Counted from the stretch's first letter, positions 23,133-36,688 are shown. The stretch is DNA of 64,000 nucleotides from Calonectria ilicicola (GCA_020809705.1 CP085834.1:3038001-3102000), one strand, 5' to 3'. Notes: generated by a model not told the origin, from the sequence alone. Numbers and translations are program-made.

Positions 23133-24294
23133 GATTGTCGGATTGGCTGATCCGGCGGCGGCGACGAGGGCGTAGACGATCGGCGTTCAGATTTTGACGA
23201 CTTCGAGCTGATCAAATTTAGCAGCAGAGAAATGTGTCGAGAGGATGCCCTGTTATTAAGAGGGAAAAAGTGGAGATGACTCAGCAAACGTGGATGGATG
23301 ATTCTTGGCATCGACCCGGTTCGGCACAATACAAAATTAATTACCATGGGATAGTTATTGATGTAAGAGGAATTATCCACGTGAGTAAAAATTATAATTC
23401 GTTGGCCGAGTTCTTCTCATCCACAGCCTCCATCGTTGCGAGACATACGTATACATTGGTGTGTGACGGGCAGCATCAGGCGCTAATTCTTCCTCAAAAG
23501 GGGCATCAAAGGGAGGAGGCGCAAAATACAGAGATATCCACCTTCAGTAGCACTGCCCCGATGCTAAGACTAGCCTGTCTTTGTACCCGCCCACTTTTGA
23601 TCCGCTCCCAAGTCTTGGCATGTGTAGGGTGGCGTGTCGTAATTATTTACATGATGTCCCCGATCGATAAAAACAAGCTTCATTATCCTAGAATCATAAC
23701 AACCTTGCTGAAAATCTTATATATTTCTTGATTTTAATTGGATAATGTATAAACATTAAATAATGGGATGCACATAAGTTGTACTTTATTCTCCACAATT
23801 GACTCAAACAGAACAAGAAACGAGGTACTTGAACAACTATATTTCGTGGGCCAAGCCGGAGTCCCTAGTGCAATGTAGTATTCTCTTCTGCCAGTCTACT
23901 GCTTAAATTTATCTTCAATATCGTCATCACAATGTGGCTATGCCTATCTACCGACTTCCAGCCCCATTTTGCAGAAAAGAGCAAGAGAGTGGCTTGTGAC
24001 AGAACACGAGTCTCTTGCCAAGCGACTAGGTTCTACGTAAGAATGAAATTAAAAATTGAACTAGCATCCACTGTGAGATTTGAAATGATTGCAACTGGAC
24101 TGAAATTCTATTGGAAAAACAAATTATTCTATAACTGAGTACAATTGAATTGAAAGACACATTTAGAAACTGGCTGGACGAGAGCTTGATCCCACCGGTC
24201 GCATTGGCAATGGTGTACCGCCTATGTCACTTGTAGCGGCACAGTCCTGTTTTTATCCCTGCATCCGTTCCCTTTGCTGACAAGGCGTCGCATT
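23133..24294. other. Intergenic
   Basis: Upstream of the transporter and downstream of the FAD oxidase. A 165-codon plus-strand frame at 23234-23731 has no recognisable domain or promoter-like context. Confidence 0.45.
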
Positions 24295-25975
24295 TTAACA
24301 AGAAGCAGCATCCACCTTGAATCCACCAGGCATGAGAACGGTGTAGACCTTGGATGGGTCATACTTGGCCCGGATTTCCTTGAGTTTCTTTAGGTTCTTG
24401 GTAGCGTAGCTCTCAAAGACGCCCTGACTTTTGTCGGCATCGTTCATGAATGTGTACTTGGATGTCAGGTTCGCAGCCTCGAGCTTGGCCGAGATTTCCT
24501 CATTGATCGTCTTGAAAAACTCCTCAATGGTTTCATCGTCTGCAGCGTCGCCCCAGGTGCAGCTCTGCTCAATCCAAAACGCAGGGACCTCATCGACTCC
24601 TTGCAGCGCACCGGGAACGGCGTTCACAGCCTTGATGAGCGTCTTGGTGACAGGGTTGTAGGCAAGACCGGTGAAAAAGTCGGTGATGTTTGAAAGGCGT
24701 TCCTGGACTGCGGCAAAGTAGGTGTCGTGCACGATGGTCATGGCTTCGGCAGTTGCGAGAGTGGGGACGACGTGGAACTTCTGGCGCAGGCCATAAGAGG
24801 CACCGCCACTTTCAAAGGCAGAGCGGACCATGGCGCCGTAGTTGGCGAGAGGGAAGTCATTAAGAGCGGTTCCGTTCGCGGTGGGGGTCAAGACTGTGGT
24901 AGATTCATTGACGATTGGCGTCAGGCGACCTCCCAGGAAATCCTTCAGAACATCCGGCGACGAGGAATCGCCATTGTAGAAGAGTGTCGAGTCGTACGTG
25001 GGTTTAGTGTAACCGGCACCAAAGCGGGCTACTGGGGTGATGGCTCCCTTGGGATCCTCGTCCGCGTTGAGGGCGAAATCCAGGACTGAATCCAGCCACT
25101 CTTGTCGGGTTGTCTCAGAATTGCCATATGATGCTTCAGCGAGCATTGTTTTAGGAGCCGAAAATGTGTTGAGGTCGAATCGGGTGACCAGACAGAAGGA
25201 ATTGCCACCACCCTGAAGAGCCCAGAAGAGATCAGAGTATTTGTTATTGGCGGTCGCCTCCACGATCGTGCCATCAGCCAAAACACACTAAAATTGTTAG
25301 CGATAGGTTTGGACATCTTTTGTGCATGCTTGCCTCGTATCCTGCAATGTTTCCATTTGTAGATGCCAAACCTCTCTCGTAGCTGTAGAACGACATGCCT
25401 CCACCAAGCAAGAGACCAGGAACACCAACAGCACCCAAGCGTCCACCGACAATGGCTAAGCCCGTGTTGTTCATGTATGTAAAGACATCTCCCCATCGAG
25501 GGCCAGGGCCAACTGACAGAACGCTCTTGTCATCAGAGAACTCGAGGGTATTGAGATTGGAGCTGGAGATGAGCACGCCAGTCGAATTAATGTTTGCTGC
25601 ATCGGCGATTGGCATGTGACCGCCACCTCGCATAGCAAAAAGTGTGCCAGAACGTTTGAAAGTCTTGACGGCGTAGGAAAGATCCTTTGCATCGGTGGGG
25701 AGGAAGACACATGCGGGTTTCAACCATGCACTGGTTGACCATGAGACTAAGCACAGTTAGTTGATGCCATGAAGAATAAATCCAAAACAAAAAGTATTAC
25801 CTTCAGTTTCATTGGTATAAGCGGCATCGTCAGGTAAAAGGGTGATTTTTGGGTGAGTCTTCTTCAATTGAGTGCAAGTTGAAGAGGCGCTGTCTGTATC
25901 TGCGCTCACTTGCTTTTGCGAGGCGCACGCAGCTGCAACCAAGTTGCTCAGGTGAAATAGCGTTCCGGTTCTCAT
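24295..25975 (-). CDS. Secreted FAD-linked (berberine-bridge-type) oxidoreductase
   Basis: Exons 25975-25801, 25746-25334 and 25287-24295 give 526 residues. A signal peptide (about 1-18) precedes an FAD-binding type-4 domain: SWSTSAWLKPACVF, then RGGGH with His102 as the likely covalent FAD attachment site, then GGRLGAVGVPGLLLGGGMSF. The second conserved half has ADGTIVEA, DLFWALQGGGNSF and a C-terminal YDPSKVYTVLMPGGFK, the BBE-like tail. No cysteine sits where bicovalent enzymes have one, so single attachment is likely. Intron 1 (25747-25800) is GT-AG; intron 2 (25288-25333, 46 nt) has a GC donor. Such enzymes oxidise sugars or secondary metabolites; the substrate is unknown. Confidence 0.9.
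25288..25333 (-). other. GC-AG intron in the FAD oxidoreductase
   Basis: The donor reads GAG|GCAAGC, with a CTAAC branch point and TTTTAG acceptor. Splicing here joins NIAGYE to CVLADG in phase, matching the family. No GT donor nearby does so. Confidence 0.75.
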
Positions 25976-28335
25976 TTTGTATGGGTGTTGATTCTGTAAT
26001 GTAATGTGAATTGTGTGTTGATTTTAAAACTCCATTTTGAATCGGTTTCTCAACTCTTATATACATCTTTTCTCTATTGCTCTACCTGCTATGATCGCCA
26101 CGCACTATGAGAATTGTTGTTTTGCGTTGTTTAGCCTCGCGTTCTCGCACTCGCACTCGCGCTCGTGGTCCACAATTCTGGACATCAAGTGTCTCCACTA
26201 TGACCTGCGCCTGCGCCTATGAACCCACTAGAATAATTCCATTTTAGGGCTAGCTTCACGCCCATTCAGCAGATCTTCGGCACAACGCAGTGCCAAGGCG
26301 ATTTCGGAGAATTTGTTGGGGTCCTTCGCCTTGGCCATTAACCGCGCTTACGATAACATTGCACGTTGAGAAACATGCTCCGTCAATTTCCCTTATTTTG
26401 CCAGCGAAGTTTTTCACGCAGATACACAAGTCACTAAAAGGAACTCTGGGCGTCTTGGATGTTAGCTTCCTTGAGCAAATACGTTTCAAACCGTGGGCTC
26501 TGAGCCTCCTGTCATCTGTCATATTACCGTTGCGCCACGCAAAAGGGAATGCGCACTCCGCTCAGGCGCAGTGCAAATGCCGGTGATAATCTCAATGTGA
26601 CATCATCGCTTATTAGCTGATCGTCATGCATCCTTTCTTGTTGCAGTCGCCTCCTTACTAGGTGGCTAACCAGCATCTCCACCTCGATCAAATCCCCAGT
26701 TTATCGGTTCTACCGGCCTTAGTACTATAGTCGGAACAAAGGGTCAGACAATTAATTCGGACCGAATGATCTGTCTGTTTGTATGTAAAAACTATGGCTA
26801 AAATTAGGATTGGGAATTCTAAAGCGCGGAGTGAATAAGGAAACCGTTTCAGTATGAGCTTGGGCGCCCCAGTGTTGCTGGCGACTGCTGAAAGCGCTGG
26901 CTTTTCCAGCAGTGCTGATATGGCTCCAACAGTAGTTTATTTACAGCACGACTGAGAAAATTAGAGTAACATTGCTGTAGATTATCCTATTCTTAAAATA
27001 CTACGTGACGTGTCCTGTTTCGCAAGCCTCCATATCCCAGCCACGGCGGATCGGACCCCCCTGGTCATACGGACCCAATGCAGCGATACGCGGATAGATG
27101 GTAAAAGGCGTTCGTATTCAAATCGGGGTTCGCCCCCGTGTTGACAACACAATTCGCTTGGACAAGAGACTTAAAGGTATCCCTTAAGGTCCGTTTTTAG
27201 ATCAAGGTTATACTAATGAGCTACTAGAGGGGAGCGATGAGTGGGTTCATGCGACGTTGCATCAAGCCACTTCATTCGGAACGTGTGCGGCTATTCGGCA
27301 AGTCCATCACCAACCTGAAAACTATTCACGGATAGACCGTTGACCGCTTGCCCCTAACTTATTAGGTGCGGAAATGAACACGGCGGATGACCGTCTCGTA
27401 CAGCCAGACAGTTGATTCGCTGAATTTAAAATTTCGATTCCTAAATGGTACCAGAAAAAGCATACAAGGACCAAAAGCTACCGACACGAGACACTTGTCA
27501 GGTGAATGAATGACTTCCGCGGTCAAAGCGTAGGGAACCTGTCGCCGCCTGCGAAACCTGCTTACCATATCACATCAAATTGATCAATATCTGCTCAATA
27601 CCCTATATCGGCTTCCTTACTGCATCATTGACCTCTACCCCTAGTATATACAATTCGTATATATTATATTTAGTTCCAAATACACATTGCGTTTTTAATT
27701 TTAGTATTCAATCAAGTCGCCTGATTCTTTGGCGTTGAAATTCATCGAGTAAGCAAATGAATTGATAAAGTTGCATTGAGTGGGAAATTGCGTCAAAGCT
27801 AGCGAGTGTTGGCCAGCAGTAAATCACAATCTCTGGTCGTTAAGTCTTAGATTCCTTCAGCAACATTTTTAGCCCGAACTCACTGTCACCTTTCACGTTA
27901 CAGTTAATCGCGATAATGGTCGTCAGCCCTATTATAGTATGACCCGCTACCGGCGGACACAAAGCTGAGAGCGAACTATGATACCTTGGATCATTTGGGT
28001 TACATGGAGGAAGGATATTCGGAATGCATACACAATGGGGCGATAAGATCTCTGTTGATTTGGCTCTCACTAGTAGGGTCATACCAAAATTCCACGAAGG
28101 ATCGGAGATTGCGCAACAATTAATTTTATGTAGGATTTCTGACACTCTCTTCAAGCCCTTGGTCGCTCATAAAAATAACGCCGCCACCAAGATATGGGAA
28201 AACGAGGATATTCAAGGTAAGTATACTTTTTACAGGAGAGACCACTCCCTTCGTTCGCAGGATAGTTATTTCCATTTTCCATGTATTATATTATGAACAA
28301 ATTATGGTTGTGATTATCTCGTGTACCTATAATAA
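25976..28335. other. Long intergenic stretch
   Basis: 2.4 kb without a supported gene. Short frames at 26256-26586 (both strands) and 27840-28296 have no recognisable features. 27660-27780 is AT-rich. Confidence 0.5.
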
Positions 28336-30415
28336 CTACAACTTGTCACAAGCATAAGTTTCGAGGCTGCGGTTGGAGCACTGGTACCCAGGCCAAGCTG
28401 TTTGCCAAGGGCCCGTGGCGGTGTCGTAGTTATACCACAAAGGCTTTTGATTCCAGCGGAAAAGGTCCTCCATAGCCGAGGCGACCCTAACGAGCTTAGC
28501 TTCACCGTACTTCTTGCCGTAGACACACAGTCCGTATGGGGTAGAGAATCCATCCATGCCAATAGGAACAGCAGCAATTGGATACCCGGCATATGAGGGA
28601 AGAGGTGCGCACGCGTCGCCATAGCCCCCTGCGCGTCCGTTGGGGACGAGAAGTCCGTCGAGCTCAATTGTGGTTCCGTTCTCAAGCGTATACGCATGTG
28701 CAATATCGATTGCGTTTCCAGCGGTCATGCGACCCCAGCCGAATGCAGTCCAAAACGCGGTACCAAGTGTGCCATTGGTTGCGACTCCCGAATCATAGAA
28801 GTCTTGTCCAGACTTGGTGTCCCACCACCAGGTGCCGTTACCGAGCGAGCCGGTAGTTGCGTTGTGGGCATCGTTCCACTCCGCCATCTCGGCAAGGGTG
28901 CTCATGCCGTGGCGCTCATCATTCTCGGGAAAGGTCCAATTTTGCAGCCACTCGCCGTATCCGACCGCGAGTAGCGTATTAAAAGCGATGGCATGGTTGA
29001 ACTCGGCGGGAAGGGTACTCGGGTGGCCAGCGCCGTATGGGCTGACAATACTGGAAAATGGATTCACCTTTGAAGTTTTCTTTAGTAAATGCTTCCCAAT
29101 TGAACGATCATGCTATGACCTAGACGCACCGAAATGTTGTAAACTGTCGCTCCGGCCGCTTCCAGTTCTTTTACCCGCTTCTCATACACTGCTCGGTTAC
29201 CCGGACTGTTGATATGCTATAGAGATGAAGAGTCAGAGTCAAAACTATTTTATGAAAGTCATAGGATGCAATGGCGTACAGCATTGGTGGCCCGGTAAGG
29301 ATGCCATGGCAGGCCCAGCTTCATACCCTTGAGCGCATGCTTATCAACAATCTCAGAAGCGTAGCCATGCTCTGGGTAATGGCCCATAGCTGTAAAGGTG
29401 AGATTATCGTAATTATCATAGCCCTTTATGACATCAAGCAAGATAGCCACATCTTTCATAGACCGCGCCAAAGGACCAGGGGTATCGTGGTAATAGCTCC
29501 CAGTTACGACACCATGACGGGATATCAACCCAGGTGTTGATTTAATCGTATACAAACCTAACTGTGCAGATGGATGCACAAGAGAACTGCGCTTGAATTC
29601 AGTGCCAAATAATTATGTAGCGGAGAAAGGAGGGTTCCTACTACTTACCCGTATGTCTCAGATCCAAACGCGACGGCAACTTGGTTAGTCCTCACGGCTA
29701 CCACAGAGCCACTACTACTTCCAGCGGTAGGCTGAGTAAAATTAAAAGGATTCCTGGTCTGCCCTGTTCTGCTCGAGTATCCACTTGCGTAGTTGACCGT
29801 TGCACGATGATCTGCCGCTTCAGACATTGTCGAGTGTCCCAGAAGAACACCGCCGGCGGCACGGACTTTGACAACAACCGTAGCTTCAGAAGAATATTTT
29901 CCGCCTAATAGCACTAGTGTGCCTTCACTGGTATTATGCTTGTCATCCGTATAGAAATTATCCTTGACTAGAAAAGGAATTCCATGCATAGGACCATGGA
30001 TACTACCAGCTTTTCTCTCCTTGTCTAGCTTATCGGCAATAGCGAGAGCATCGGGATTGACCTCGCTGACGGAATGCAGATATCTTCATTTTTGATTCAC
30101 GATTAGCTGGCGACTTCCGCATGCCGGATTTAAGATACTCGGCTTACTTATTTGTTTGCTGAATTCGAGCGAGATAGCAGGTGACCAAGTCGCGACTGGT
30201 CAACTTGCCATCGATCATGAACTGCTGCAGGGTGTGGATAGTGGCGTCTTCAATGTCTACACCCTTGCACAGAGGTACTAAAATAAATCAGTACATATGC
30301 ACCAATCGTTTTCGATCTCAGGGTGCGAAGTACGTGGGAATGGAGTGCTACTGTAACTTGCAGCCACTCCAGCGACTAGGCTGGATGTGGCGATAGTGAT
30401 TGGCAGCAGATGCAT
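28336..30415 (-). CDS. Secreted amidase-signature enzyme, six exons
   Basis: Exons 30415-30334, 30277-30148, 30083-29649, 29586-29280, 29216-29130 and 29067-28336 give 590 residues; all five introns are GT-AG, 56-64 nt. A signal peptide (about 1-19) precedes the amidase-signature fold. The Lys of the triad is K111 in GIPFLVKDNF. The Ser-rich signature is AGSSSGSVVAV, with cis-Ser about S194. The nucleophile is about S217 in SETYGSLVHPS, rebuilt across intron 3. LKGMKLGLPW and DTPGPLARSMKDVAILLDVI are further family blocks. The C-terminal part has many NxS/T sites. It likely hydrolyses amide bonds outside the cell; the substrate is unknown. Similar fungal proteins are annotated glutamyl-tRNA amidotransferase-like, but this one is secreted. 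Confidence 0.9.
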
Positions 30416-32746
30416 CTCGGCAATGTGACAAAACCGCTGAGTTGGATGAGAAAACTAAGCTTTTTGCAAGGGGCAAGTGCAATTATTTATAAGCAGATTA
30501 GTCCCTGGCCTATGGCTAAAACTGCCTTCCCAGGTCGATCATTGTCCAAAGTTCCCTCCAAAATCGTTCGGGCCCATAACTAACGGCCGAGTCTTTGGCC
30601 GGTTCCACCCAGAACCAGAGAGCAATAATCCTTATCTTGGGGTTCATCCTTCTGAGGGGATAGCGGGCCTGTCGACATCCATGGACGTATAAAATCGCGC
30701 ACTGATCAAATTGTTGCGGTGTGTTATTTCCGAACCTTATGAGCACAGTGGGTACCAGCATCGACAGTTAGGATGATCAACAGTAGAATTGAACCGGCCG
30801 CAATAACATACAGTATTGCTACAGTTGATTCAACCCAAAGCTCTATGAGACAAATGATCAGGCATTGATCATAATGCTGGCGATCACCGTGGATAAAGAT
30901 AGATGATATGATGGATCCGGGCTGAAGTGGTGAGGGCCTCTTTCGGTCACAGGGCCAACAGTTACCAAAGAATGCTCAAAACATACGGTATGGAACTACT
31001 AAAAAGAACCCCTGGGAATCATCACTCCAAATTCTCGGCCAACTCTTGGAGTCAAATGCCAGATCCTTGGGGGTTCCATTCTTGATAAGCCTAGGCCCCG
31101 CTTGGTACCTCAACTCTGGGTAGAGTTCATGGAGCTAGCCGAATGGGGAATTGCGATCGGTCTAGTTTGTTCAATTGACATTCTAACGACGGTATCCAAT
31201 AGGGTTACGCGCATGGCTTGCATGGAAAATCGCATTTGAGGAAAGGTGGAGTCTGAAATTGGATTAAAATAAAGATAGTCAGGATGCTGTGAATTTCAAT
31301 GAAACTCAGGATGTTAAGAAGAACAAATCTACATACTGAGAAGTCTTCAACAACATATCAGACCCGAGTTTCATGCCCTCTCTAGAAATGTGCATAACCT
31401 TAAACAAGTTTTCAGGACGTGGATTTTACTATCGTAAAATCTGCCAGCCAAGCCAAAATATTCGCTGATAACAGTGGTACGTCATGTCGAACGTGATTTT
31501 TGAAGGCGGGAATTGCTCAATCTATGGATCAAGCTCTCAGTCCACTCCCTAGTGACTGAAGTTGAGTGGTTTTAAAATCTAGGTTAGAATTCTCTAAGAT
31601 TGAGGCCAAGTCTGCAGCTCAACCCGACGGGTATTGGTGATTTGGACAGGTCCTGGTTAATTCCTATAACTGCGGAGGCAAAGATTGTATTCATGGCGTT
31701 TTAATCGAAAAATTGATATTTTTAAGGCAATAAACACAATGCTGTATCAACATGCTTTTTATATTGACGTGATGATGTAATCTGTGCTCAATACTCTGAC
31801 CTCTAATCATCTTTCAAAAGTCGCCCTGCGAGCCATCACACAAGGTAAAAAAACAACAAAAGAAACGGCATGGGTCCATTTTACGACATATCCGTCCAAC
31901 ATCCGGTAGCGATCGATTTGTGGACACCTCTTGAAGATTGATAAGGGGTTTGTTGTTTGTGGCGTAGCATGGTGCACATGCATCTTAAGATGCAAGTGAG
32001 AAAAACCGAGATGCTGGCTATCACCGCCTCTCCAAGACTAAAAAAAGAAAAGCAAATTTGGTGAGGGGGAAAAGTACTCTGATTCAGGGGCTAATCTCGA
32101 GTCGATCGATGGTGTCTCGCGGCTGGTTTTCAGCTCTCCACTTGGTGGCTGAACGCGTTAAAACTATTGATTTTAAGCATGCTACAGGGGGCTCTGCACT
32201 GACAGCGAACCGTTGATCCGGCTGCCAATTCCAACCAACAAGCATTATTGAATCAGTCTAGCCCTGATGGATCGATTCCATGACCCGTTTTTTTCTCTCT
32301 CCTTTGCCACTGGACCTGATCGTGTTGATGCTGGTAAATAGCTGCGTTGAGTCAGCGAGGCCGGACGTGATTTTCTTTTACGCTCTTTCGCGAGAGGTGA
32401 CATGGGCCAGATGATTAGGCGAGGGCTCTCTTTAAAGACTGTCCGTCTTCAAATCCCACTGATCATCGGACCAAGTGCAGCGGTGTGCTCAATGCGTATT
32501 GAACAAAACGGAAACAAGACTTGCCAAGCACTTTAGTGACCCCACCGTAGCTGCCAATAGCACGCCTTCAAATGGGGTCTGCCAAGACCAGCTGGTGTTG
32601 ACTAGCCTTCAGCCACAGGTCTCGATCGCTGCAAGACTTGTCGCAGCACGAAACGATGAACAGTCGGAGGATAAATAAGTATGAACGCCACCTCGCTGCT
32701 GGCTGTTGCGCGCAGTCTCAACACCCTTGGGGATCTATTGCTCGCC
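30416..32746. other. Long intergenic stretch between divergent genes
   Basis: 2.3 kb without a supported gene. Short frames on both strands (for example 31807-31995 minus, 32475-32678 plus) carry no recognisable features. Confidence 0.5.
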
Positions 32747-34378
32747 ATGAAAGTTATCAGCCTCGCCATTGCATCGCTGGCTGCGGCCGTTTCAGCAGCG
32801 CCTGGTTCAGGATATGCGAATGACCAATGCATAAAAGCTGTTAGTTGAGCATGGCCTGGAATCCTAGGTGAAAATTGGCTAACATGATGGCAGGTGGTCT
32901 CCAAATGCCCACAGGGCCTTGGGAGCGCAAAGAAAGATTGCTATGTTTGTCCCTCCGCCATTTATCCAGTCACTCTCAGAGTTAATATATGATGCAGTCA
33001 TTTCTTGCGACGACAGTCACTCCTTGCGCGACGTGAGTAATAGTTTGTGGTAGAAATGGCCCTTGCTAATACATGATAGCACCAAAACAATCACACAAAC
33101 AAGCACGCGTACAGCAAAGGCCACGACAAAGACATTATACACCACAAAAACCGAGGTCCAGACTGTTCCAGCCACCCAATTTGTGACCGTCAAAATTACC
33201 GATACCGTCACCAAATCCCCCACAGTCACAAAGACGACTAGGATTGAAGCAACAAACGTCGACACAGTGACAACCACTTCCACAAAGACGAATACGGTAT
33301 GCGAAATAAATGGCATCAGCGTTTCTTTTTTTTCCTTCGTAACACAATGCTTACGCCGAACTAGGAAACATCTACCACGACAACCACTACTATTATTAAG
33401 ACAGTCACAGTAACTGCCTCCCCCGGCGACACGGGCAGCGGCGGCGAGGGTGGTGCCAACAAGAGGGACGATATCCCAATGGCCAAGCGAGGGTACGAAT
33501 ATCAATGCAAGCCTAGCACTGCTATTCCTTCCACCATTCCTCGATATGCTTCAGTCTGTGACAGAATTGCATATGCTTCTGCATGCAAGCATATTGGCGT
33601 CTTTCCCCAAGCGACTTCCCTGAAACCTCCTGTAGTCACCTCGTAAGTCCCAGCCCATTTTTCCCGACCATACATCATCAAAGCTCGATATATGTTGCTG
33701 ACATCCAATAGGAAAACCACCAAGATAATCACCATCACGCCGACGAGCACCGTTCACGCCACTGCAACAGCCACAGTCAAGAACACCCAGAATGTTGTGC
33801 GCTCATCTACCATCCATACAACTACCACCACATCAATTACTCAGACCGCCTGGGTATCGACAACAAGCACAAAACACTCTACAACCACTGCAACAGATAC
33901 TGTAACGACCACAACTACGACTGTAACACAGGTGACCGAATCCGCTACAGAAACTACGACTCTCGCGCCAGCCGCACCATCTGATATTGATTGCATCTTG
34001 AGCTGGAATGACGGAGACGATAGTGGGATCTTGAAGGTTGCTAATGACTTAACGATTGTGAATGCCAACGGACCAAGTGACGACACTTTCACAATTGACG
34101 GGGAGACTTCCTATCTTGGATTTGGATCTTACCTTGCGACTGTTCCTACGGACTATATCGATGCCGTGCGACTACTCAGCGGTTCCATCGGAGATGGTTC
34201 AGCCCTAGTTTGTAGTGTGTTGCCTAATAATATGCTTTCATGCTCGCAAGCCAAGCCAGGACAGAGTGGCATCAGTGGTCAATTTGGATTAACTACCGCT
34301 GGTGTATTGATTTGGGTGAACCAAGATGTGAATGCACTATACTCTCCTGTCGATCTCTCATGCAGTAGGGGGACTTGA
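32747..34378 (+). CDS. Thr-rich secreted protein with Kex2 sites, six exons
   Basis: Exons 32747-32839, 32894-32944, 32998-33032, 33080-33296, 33365-33642 and 33712-34378 give 446 residues. Introns are 47-69 nt, GT-AG, two with GTTNGT donors. The signal peptide spans about 1-18. Two Thr/Lys/Val-rich mucin-like blocks (about residues 78-150 and 228-300) are probably O-glycosylated. They flank a Cys-bearing segment released by KR at 165-166 and KR at 173-174. The C-terminal 130 residues (from DIDCILSW) form a compact-looking domain with four cysteines. Likely a cell-wall or extracellular glycoprotein. I recognise no named family for the C-terminal domain. Confidence 0.7.
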
Positions 34379-36248
34379 AGAGTAGTTTAGTGAAGTTTGG
34401 GGAGCTGGCGCTTGTTATTTTTCAACGCCATTGAATCGAGAGTAGAATATGAATAGATCCTTACATTGTATATAACTGAAGTCATACTCCTAGACCCTAA
34501 GGAGAGGAAATTAGCCATAGGTCCAGAAGAAAAATGAGTTTAACGTGATGTGGCATGCGAGCTTCACTGTCCTTGTATCCGAATAGGTTTTTAGACGCTA
34601 AAATCTGACCATTTCTGCAAGCTACATACGCCAAGTGCATGGAGGCTGGACATGTTGATTCGCCTCCCCGTGGTACTCATGGCTGATCTACGCAAAAGAT
34701 GAAGTTGATCATGGTTTGAACCGGACTTGATCTCACTGAAGTAATTGATGTATCTCATTTGCGGAGCTGAACATAAATTGTGCAATGTACCAAGATTAAA
34801 AGCATGCATGTTCCATCTCACAGCGATGGCAGTCCTAAAAACAAACCGCTGCCTCGGATGTCAAAGTGCAATATAAAATAAGTCAGCCCAAACAGCCACT
34901 CAGCTGATGCGCTGTGCACAACGTGGGGTGCCTCATGCAGTTGTAAAGGCCCTCTGATCCATCCGCCCGGAGGGAGAGATGAGGGGGCAGCATAACGAAG
35001 GAGAACGTAAAGTTCAATTCCTTGGACTAGATGACCTTTTTTCTGATATTCTATTTCATATCTCCAAAATCCTTCTGCATTGTTGATGGAACGTTTCATG
35101 AAAATATGGCGTCTAGCACAGGCTGTCAGTCATGATCACGTTCACTCAAAACAGCTAAGTGGGATTTTCCGTTGCTTACGTAGCCTCAGACTGCAGAAAG
35201 ATGGTCCAATATTTCCCCTCAGACACCAACATTATTTTGCTATTTCCGCTGACTCAATTTTGCAAAATCTCGTTTTTTGACAAATTCATTGGTGGAATCT
35301 ATGAACATTTAGTTACCGGCTCCAGGTTGACTCCCGGTTCCAGTCGACCTTGAATCAAGCCAGATCCTAATCGGCTCTTCCACTGGGCAAAACGGCCTCA
35401 AACTCATTAAGAGAAGCTCATCTAGGTGGTAATTCAAGATTACAAATTGGAAATAACAACAATTTTTCAGGGCTAGAGTGTAACAATGAATCTCTGAACA
35501 ACAAGTGCCTCGCAAACCTAGGATCCACTGATCCTGCAGAGGTTAAAGTTCACATCGGAAGTACAAAAGGTGGACTTTTGGAAGAATCATATCTTTGGGT
35601 TCTCCAAAACGATGAATTCAAATAGTGGTACGAAGGTGGAGAATCCCATCTTGTGGACATGTGGTGCAAACGAAGCCGCACATCTTCGGAGCCAGATCAT
35701 CCACTAAAAAGTAAATCAACGACCCGTATTGCATGACAGTACAAGAATTAGAATGTATGCTAAGATATATAAACACTATTGGGAGCTATCTGCGATAGAA
35801 TAAACACTATGACAACCAACCATCAATATCCCACGCACCCTCCGATAACGACCAGGAACATACCTCAATGGATTCCTATAATAAATTTAAAAAGGGCCAA
35901 TAATCGATTTTAAAATTCCTTGCTCATTAGCAGCGAATTTGGATTAATTGCCTTCTAGGTATCCACCAGGACACCTTGTGACCCCAGTGTCTGGTGAAAA
36001 AATCTTCCCTGGCTCACCACAGGCCCAAAAGGTAGATTCAAGGTTGACAAGACCTTTCTCCGATTAAGCAGCTAAATCTCTATATAAAAGTCCTCCACAT
36101 CTCTTAAAATCACTTCATCGATCGATCTTTCACTATTTCTCAAACTTGAGATTTCAAGAAGCCCGTTACCTACCTCAAGTTTCCAACAACAACACCACTT
36201 AGCTTGCTTGGCTACCAACCGCACACATATACACACGCCAAAAAAAAA
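34379..36248. other. Intergenic
   Basis: No supported gene in 1.9 kb. The right end holds the promoter and a CA-rich leader of the next gene. Confidence 0.5.
36081..36088 (+). promoter_or_regulatory. TATA box of the small secreted protein
   Basis: TATATAAA lies about 165 nt upstream of the ATG at 36249, followed by a pyrimidine- and CA-rich leader. Motif and position only. Confidence 0.4.
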
Positions 36249-36688
36249 ATGAGGATTCCAGCAATTTATACTGGCTTTTTATCAGTGCTGGCTTTGTTTT
36301 ATTCGACATCTGCCCGACCTACAACTGGTTTACAGGATTGTAATTTGGATCACTACCACTGTGGTCATAATCTTGAAAAAATAATTGGTAATGACAATGA
36401 CGTTTGATACATCCTGTGGTTTTAGTATTATAATCTAACCTGTTCATAGGAAGCGCCAAGAAGGTTGAACGTCTTGCACGCAAAGGGGGCATTGGAGGTG
36501 TGGAACCTGAAAACTACCTATTTCGTTGCCGTCAAGCTGGTCAAACAGGGAAGCTTGAACCAGAAATAGTGAAGCACTGTGAACACGGTTGCGAGATCGA
36601 TGATGAATCTAGAAACGATTATTGTCTTCAGCAACCGGCATCTTGGTGGGCGGACGATTACATGAGGGCATACAGGGACGTATCTTAA
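36249..36688 (+). CDS. Small secreted cysteine-containing protein (candidate effector)
   Basis: Exons 36249-36387 and 36450-36688 join to 125 residues. The 62-nt intron has a GTAATG donor, CTAAC branch point and CATAG acceptor. A signal peptide (about 1-22, ending in STSA) precedes a mature protein with six cysteines: in QDC, YHC, FRC, KHC, HGC and DYC contexts. An even number fits three disulphides. A TATA box and leader are well placed. It lies about 4.4 kb from the RIP-mutated retroelement block, a setting in which effector genes are often found in plant-associated fungi. No named family recognised. Confidence 0.7.

Noticed and set aside
23234..23731. 165-codon plus-strand frame
   Set aside because: No domain, no plausible promoter or splice context, and mixed composition; it overlaps the 5' flank and start of the transporter on the other strand.
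27095..27150. tRNA-like GGGGTTCGCCCCC arm
   Set aside because: The stem-loop has the wrong loop size and no matching acceptor, D or anticodon arms.
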